Positions 17,347 to 22,557 of a stretch of 22,557 nucleotides of DNA are shown here, one piece after another. The position numbers were made by a program, and so were the translations under genes. The notes under the pieces were generated by a model that was not told the origin of the DNA, searched no databases, and saw only the letters and a program-made list of their open reading frames with translations. The DNA is from Oehlia diaphana (Eukaryota; Glomeromycota; Glomeromycetes; Glomerales; Glomeraceae): assembly GCA_003833135.1 (NCBI GenBank), contig QZLH01001178.1, forward strand, positions 8,400-30,956. Direction: 5' to 3'. Every line of letters starts with the position of its first letter. The first letter of the stretch is position 1.

Positions 17347-19707
17347 ATGACTTTAAATGATAATTTTATTATTTCAAAAGAGGATGAAAATTTTTTGAAA
17401 GAATTTTTAAAAGATTTTTATCGTCAAATTATAAAAATAGAACATTATCCTAATTTTGAAATCATTTTAAAGGAATGGACTGAAGATTATTTCATTTATA
17501 ATGAAAAAGATACTGAAATAATTTTGAATTTAATGGAAAATCATGAAGAAAGTGAAAATTGGTTTTCAAGTTTAATAGGATTTTTTTATGAACATGATAT
17601 AGGTTTTGATGATAATAAATTTATTGATAAAAATGAATCTTTGAAATTATATTTATTATCAATTAAAAAAGATGAAATTAATTCTATGTATCATTTACTT
17701 AATATTATTATTGCAAAATATTTATTATCATTTTATTATTATAAAGATATTATTTTAGATAAAAAGAATACAATCACGAAGAGGTTGGAAAATCTTTCAT
17801 ATGATCAATTTGAAAATTTTAATGGATTAGAAATAAATTTATGTAAAGATGAGATTAATACTATAGAGAAGTATTATGAATCATTAGAGGATAAAGGTTT
17901 TAAACAAAATAAAATGGAATATGATAAAAAGAAAAAATTAATAGAACTAAATAATTTAGGTTACTGCTATCAATTTGGAATAGGAAAAAATAAGGATGAG
18001 TTTAAAGCATTTGAATTTTATTTAAAATCAGCAGAGGAAGGAAATTCTAGTGCACAAAATAATCTAGGATATTGTTATCAAAATGGAATTGGAATAACAA
18101 AAGATGAAAACAAGGCATTTGAATTATATTTAAAAGCTGCTAATGAAGGTGATTTACATGCGCAGTATAATTTAGGTGTTTGTTATCAAAATGGAATAGG
18201 AACGAACAAGGATGATAAGAAAGCTCTTGAATACTATATTAGATCTGCTAAAGGAGAATATTCACTTGCACAAAATGCATTAGGTGATTATTATCAAAAT
18301 GAAATTGGAATAGAAAAAGATTTGGAACAGTCTATTTACTGGTATAAAAAAGCAGCGGAAAATGGAAATAAATTAGCACAATATAATTTGGGTAATTTCT
18401 ATAAAAATGGAGAAAATGGTTTAGAGAAAGATGAAAACAAAGCTTTTGAATATTATAAAAAATCGGCTAATCAAGAATATTTAGATGCTCAATTTGAACT
18501 TGGATATTGTTATGAAAATGGAATTGGAGTTATTAATAATATAATAAATGCATTTGATTTATATAAAATTGCTGCAGAAAAAGGACATATTGTCGCACAA
18601 CGTAACCTTGGATCTTTATATGAAAATGGTCAAGGTACAGAAATAGATTTAGAAAAAGTTATTTATTGGTACACTAAAGCATCAAAAAATGGATGTAAAA
18701 GTGCACAGTATAATTTAGCTTCTTATTATAAATTTGGAATACAAGTTGAAAAAAATGAAGTTAAAGCATTTGAATATTATAAAAAATCAGCTGATCAAGG
18801 TTATTTAGATGCACAATTTCAACTTGGATGTTGTTATAGTAATGGAATTGGAATTGAAATTAATAAAATTAAAGCATTTGAATTATTTAAAATGGCAGCT
18901 GAAAACGGATGTGTTTTTGCACAAACACATCTTGGTTATTTATATGAAAAAGGAGAAGGTACAGAAAAAGATCTTGAAAAAACTATTTACTGGTATTATA
19001 AGGCAGCAAATAATGGATGTAAAACAGCATTATATAATTTAGGCGAATGTTATGAATTTGGAAAGGGTGTATATAAAGATGAAATTAAAGCATTTGAATA
19101 TTATAAGAAATTAGCTGATGAAGGAGATATAGATTCAAAATTTCAACTGGGATATTACTATGTAAATGGTATTGGAACTGAAATAAATAAAGAAAAAGGA
19201 TTTGAATTATATAATGAGGGATCTGGTAGTAGTATTCAAATTGATCTTATTAATAATGAAGAAGAATTAGCGAATGATTTAGAAAAAGTTAATTATTGGT
19301 ATCACAAAGTTGCAGATGATGACAATAAACTTGCATTATATAAATTAGGTGAACTATATGAATTAGGTAAAGGTGTTTGGGAAAATAAAGATAGAGCATT
19401 TGAATTTTACAGAAAATCAGCTGATCAAGGATTTATTGACGCTCAATATAAACTTGGACAGTCTTATGAAAAAGGAATTGGAACTGATATTGATAAAGTA
19501 AAGGCATTTGAGATATATAAGATAGCGGCGGAAGGAGGAAACATTGATGCGCAAATACGTCTTGCATACTTATATGAACTAGGTGAAGGGACTGAACAAA
19601 ATGTAGAAATCGCTATTTACTGGTATAAGAAGGTTATAGAAACTGGATGTTTAGATGTTCAAGAGAATTTAAATGTTCTTTTAAATCAGCAAGAAATTAA
19701 AAATTGA
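17347..19707 (+). CDS. Sel1-like repeat (SLR) protein, single exon, intact
   Basis: One uninterrupted frame of 786 residues from ATG 17347 to TGA. Residues 1-199 are a mostly helical N-terminal region with one degenerate Sel1-like unit near 70-105 (WFSSLIGFFYEHDIGF); there is no signal peptide, membrane segment or kinase domain. From about 200 to 770 run some fifteen Sel1-like repeats of about 36 residues (LGYCYQNGIGITKDENKAFELYLKAA pattern), which fold as an alpha-solenoid and usually hold protein partners together. An insert near 630-650 (about 19230-19270) breaks the array, as in the kinase-SLR gene, and the C-terminal 130 residues are nearly the same in both. Many R. irregularis SLR proteins are kinase fusions; this one is stand-alone. 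It is probably cytosolic, and the partner is unknown. The start follows a TATA-like box and an A-rich leader. Confidence 0.93.
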   Translation: MTLNDNFIISKEDENFLKEFLKDFYRQIIKIEHYPNFEIILKEWTEDYFIYNEKDTEIILNLMENHEESENWFSSLIGFFYEHDIGFDDNKFIDKNESLKLYLLSIKKDEINSMYHLLNIIIAKYLLSFYYYKDIILDKKNTITKRLENLSYDQFENFNGLEINLCKDEINTIEKYYESLEDKGFKQNKMEYDKKKKLIELNNLGYCYQFGIGKNKDEFKAFEFYLKSAEEGNSSAQNNLGYCYQNGIGITKDENKAFELYLKAANEGDLHAQYNLGVCYQNGIGTNKDDKKALEYYIRSAKGEYSLAQNALGDYYQNEIGIEKDLEQSIYWYKKAAENGNKLAQYNLGNFYKNGENGLEKDENKAFEYYKKSANQEYLDAQFELGYCYENGIGVINNIINAFDLYKIAAEKGHIVAQRNLGSLYENGQGTEIDLEKVIYWYTKASKNGCKSAQYNLASYYKFGIQVEKNEVKAFEYYKKSADQGYLDAQFQLGCCYSNGIGIEINKIKAFELFKMAAENGCVFAQTHLGYLYEKGEGTEKDLEKTIYWYYKAANNGCKTALYNLGECYEFGKGVYKDEIKAFEYYKKLADEGDIDSKFQLGYYYVNGIGTEINKEKGFELYNEGSGSSIQIDLINNEEELANDLEKVNYWYHKVADDDNKLALYKLGELYELGKGVWENKDRAFEFYRKSADQGFIDAQYKLGQSYEKGIGTDIDKVKAFEIYKIAAEGGNIDAQIRLAYLYELGEGTEQNVEIAIYWYKKVIETGCLDVQENLNVLLNQQEIKN

Positions 19708-21600
19708 TTCTATTTATCTATTCGAGTTAAATTGAATTAGTTCCATAATATTAAATAGGTAAAACTTCGGTGCCACCAATTTTAAACTTAAAATATGTTA
19801 TAACTTGGACAAACTTTTTGACACGTGTATGTATGAATTTAAAATATGATAGATTTAACATTTTTAGATACCATAACGCCATCTATTATTTTATATTATT
19901 GACAAAAAAAATCATTTATACGCTGAACCAAATAAATTAAAAATTTCAGTAATTTTAAAAAATTGATTTTGTTGCAAATCAAATTCTCTAGAAAAGATGC
20001 TAACGGAGTTTTTTTTTTTAAATTAAATTATGAAAATATTGATTATAATTTTGATCTTATAAATATGTTTATTACATGTCTTTTAAGAGTGCATTTTTTT
20101 ACATTTATTGAATAGCTTTATTAATGATATATAAAGTAAATGAATCCAGACTCATTCGCACATTCACACATAAATCACTACAAATAATATTCATATAAAA
20201 GACAAAGCCATTAAAGTCACTAAATAAACTTTTTATAGTTTGATCGTGTCACAATTTGAGCTTGTCAAATGGCCTCAATCGAAAACATCACTAAATATTA
20301 TACAATAAGTATAAAAAATACTTATTTTGCACACTTTATTTAATAATTATCAGACTTATAATAATTTTATTAACTTCAAAATAGTTTTTAATATTTTATT
20401 ATATAATGTGACAGCCCAATTGAGGCAAGATTTAATAAAAATTTGATTATATTATTTACGAGAAATTATAATGAAAGGTATTATCATAGTAAATAAATTA
20501 CCACTTCTCTTGATCATTATATCCTTTAAATAGTATTAGCTTCTGCTGTTGGTAAAATTATTATAGCACGCGTAAGGGCGTAACAATGTCAATTGGCTGA
20601 TCATTAGCAAATAGTACATTCATAGATGATTAAATATAGAATCATGTTTTCTACTTTGAATCAATGGTTTCGCTTTAATAATAAAACCAGAAAGCAGTGC
20701 GTATGCTGAAGTGTTACTTAGTGTAGCATCATTCAGAATTTAAGTATGATCTATTTTAAATAAATAATTTATTATTAGTATATCATTTAAACTTTTCATG
20801 ACATTATAAAGACGTGTTAATTATACTTATTTTCTAGAGTTAGCGTTATATATTATAATATATAATTTTTGCTGAATTATGACGTAAAATTTAGAAAATC
20901 CAGTGTACAAACTTGACATAAAAATAAGTATTAGAATATGTTATGATTAAAACATAGATTTTAATGAAATTAGCCATTTCACTGATGAAAATTCCATAAG
21001 GGTTTTTAAACTAAACAAAACTCTGCACCTGTATCTAAAAGCTAAATATTTATGGATGATAAATATAAAATAGAAAGTTGATTTCATAATTACTATTTAT
21101 AGTGAACATTGGTCTCAGAACACTTTATGGATATTAAATGTACCATTCTACACTTGCTTAAATTCTAAACCTTGATACTACAGTCCAAAAAGTAAAATAA
21201 TTTTTGTTGCTGCTATCTCAAAAAAAAAATTATTTTGGAAGTATAGCACAAAAACAAACAGCCATCGGATTAGATTGACTAGTCAAATTTTAACTTTTTT
21301 AACTACTGTAATAAATAATTTTATTTTTTATTATGAAAAATAATAATTTATTATATATATATATATATATATTTTGTACCCGGTAACCATCGTTTTTCGA
21401 GCTTACATTTGATTACTAATATTTATTGTTTTATCTCTTAGTTTGAATTGATTGCGGGTTTTTGCAATACCTTTAATAATATTCTTAACCACATGATTGA
21501 TTTATTTTAGTATGAAAAATTTGTCGCTTTAGTAGTAGATAATTACCTTATTTAGTTAAATTTTTTTAATAAAATTTTTTTTTACGATATGATGATATTT
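19708..21600. other. Long intergenic region, AT-rich; one hairpin and a TA run
   Basis: No ORF of coding character, RNA gene or exon-like block was seen on either strand. Visible structures are a perfect hairpin AATAAGTAT/ATACTTATT with a 5-base A loop (20304-20326) and a TA dinucleotide run (21352-21372). The hairpin could act near the end of a transcript, but it lies 600 bases after the SLR stop. Confidence 0.45.
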
Positions 21601-21609
21601 GAAGAATTT

Positions 21610-21930
21610 TTTTTTTTTTTTTTTTCATTCTTTCCTCGTTTAGATTTGGTTTTTTTTCCCTAAACCGAAAAACCATTATTAATTTTTTTTATTAAATAAG
21701 CTTATTATTCGGACTTTTAAGACCGATTTTTTATTTTTTTTGAATTCATTTTTTTTTTCTTTTTCTTTTTTTTTTCGTTTTATTTTTCGATTTTTATTTT
21801 TTTTTTCTGTTTTTTCCGGTTGGCTTTTCTCCAATCCGAAATTTTTTTCCCCTTTTCCTTTTTCAGTTTGGCTTTTTTTTCAAACTGAAATACATTCTTT
21901 CACCATTTAGATTTGGGTCGATGCTGCGGC
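21610..21930. repeat. Pyrimidine-rich block with diverged hairpin units
   Basis: The plus strand is dominated by T runs. At least three units of the form GTTTGG-T(n)-CAAAC-CGAAA recur: 21638-21669 (GTTTAG/CTAAAC), 21816-21841 (CGGTTGG/CCAATCCG) and 21863-21891 (perfect 8-bp arms TCAGTTTG/CAAACTGA). The block ends at a GC-rich patch (about 21921-21942, CTGCGGCGCCACGGCG). It looks like a degenerate tandem repeat of small stem-loops; no coding potential was recognised. Confidence 0.5.
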
Positions 21931-21942
21931 GCCACGGCGATA

Positions 21943-22440
21943 CCTTTTTTTTATAATTAAGTTTTAATAATTTTAGTATTAGAAGAGTAATGATTTACAA
22001 CAAAACTTTTTTACAATTCCCGATTCTTATTATTAATAATTATAATATTTTTTGGCTGTATCAAGTTCGATCATTATAATTAATATTTCTGGGAATTTTT
22101 TTTTTTCACGACAATAGAAGTTTTTCGGAATTTTTTTTTCATATTAGTTTAGTGAGATAATTTTTTTCTCTATAACAACAGATTGCTACAATTAATTTCT
22201 TTGAAATATATATGTATTTTTTTCAGTAGAAGATGTAATTTTTTTTAATGCTACAATGAAATTTTTTAAGATAAAAAAGATTTTTTTGTAACAATGTAAC
22301 AATAAACTACTTATACAAAATTATCTTTGTAAGTGTATAAATAAATCATAAATTTCACAGTACTGCAACATTTCTGTTAAATAGCACGCAATTCATTGTT
22401 ATTTGCATAATCATATAAATTATGTAATTAATTATGTTTA
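21943..22440. other. Intergenic, T-rich
   Basis: Nothing supportable is seen here except many T runs of 6-9 bases. Confidence 0.4.
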
Positions 22441-22518
22441 TCACCTGGCTACTAATTGGTATTTAGGATTTTTTCCGCCAGTTATAAACTGGCGGACCAA
22501 TTAGTATATCCAGGATGA
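22441..22518. repeat. Nested palindrome (small fold-back element)
   Basis: The centre is a perfect palindrome CCGCCAGTT-ATA-AACTGGCGG (22475-22495). It is enclosed by outer arms 22441-22459 (TCACCTGG..ACTAATTGG) and 22497-22518 (CCAATTAGTATATCCAGGATGA), which are imperfect inverted copies. The left side has a 15-base unpaired segment. It could be a solo or miniature form of a DNA transposon end; no coding sequence is present. Confidence 0.6.
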
Positions 22519-22557
22519 TAAAAAAGTTATTTACTGATCTAGTTTAATATATAAATG

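Noticed and set aside
18809..19042. 77-codon plus-strand ORF in a second frame
   Set aside because: It lies inside the SLR coding sequence and is a shadow frame.
20245..20431. Possible inverted pair containing GCCTCAAT and ATTGAGGC near TGTCAC/GTGACA
   Set aside because: The short matches do not extend into consistent arms or ends, so an element could not be supported.
1..22557. tRNA, rRNA or CRISPR arrays
   Set aside because: No cloverleaf with a GGTTCGA-type arm, no rRNA-like sequence and no spaced identical direct repeats were seen.

Overview
The window looks like nuclear DNA of an arbuscular mycorrhizal fungus (Glomeromycotina, most like Rhizophagus). The evidence is strongly AT-rich DNA, short GT-AG introns of 69-81 bp, and three gene families known to be greatly expanded in that lineage: BTB-BACK-TLDc proteins, TKL-like protein kinases fused to Sel1-like repeats (SLR), and stand-alone SLR proteins. 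A Tc1-type transposon and several fold-back repeats add to this. The species call rests on family knowledge and was not checked by a search.

Layout. 1-129 may be the 3' end of a gene entering from the left. 935-2437 (minus) is an intact two-exon BTB-BACK-TLDc gene. 4910-6076 (plus) is its head-to-head paralogue, broken by a 2-base deletion in exon 1 and a truncated TLDc domain. Between them, about 3562-4542 (plus), lies a probable small spliced gene for a cysteine-rich, metallothionein-like protein; its exons are too short to show up as long ORFs. 6997-8294 is a complete Tc1/mariner element with near-identical terminal inverted repeats, TA flanks and an intact DD34E transposase.

9415-13311 (minus) is a five-exon protein kinase-SLR gene. 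Its reading frame is interrupted by a single in-frame TGA at 11314-11316 and then stays open for another 1.9 kb of Sel1 repeats. 13953-15286 holds a decayed, frameshifted coding region of unknown identity. 16605-17056 is a fold-back repeat built from TTTCGCCGAA-type units. 17347-19707 (plus) is an intact single-exon SLR gene of 786 residues whose C-terminal part is nearly the same as that of the kinase-SLR gene. From 19708 to the end no gene was found, only AT-rich DNA, a pyrimidine-rich hairpin block and a nested palindrome.

How the parts relate. The window holds two head-to-head paralogue pairs (BTB-TLDc and SLR). In each pair one copy looks intact and the other carries a lesion. This fits local inverted duplication with birth-and-death evolution in a repeat-rich region. 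BTB-TLDc proteins are likely ubiquitin-ligase adaptors or stress proteins, and SLR and kinase-SLR proteins are likely signalling scaffolds. Nothing in the window shows that they act in one pathway.
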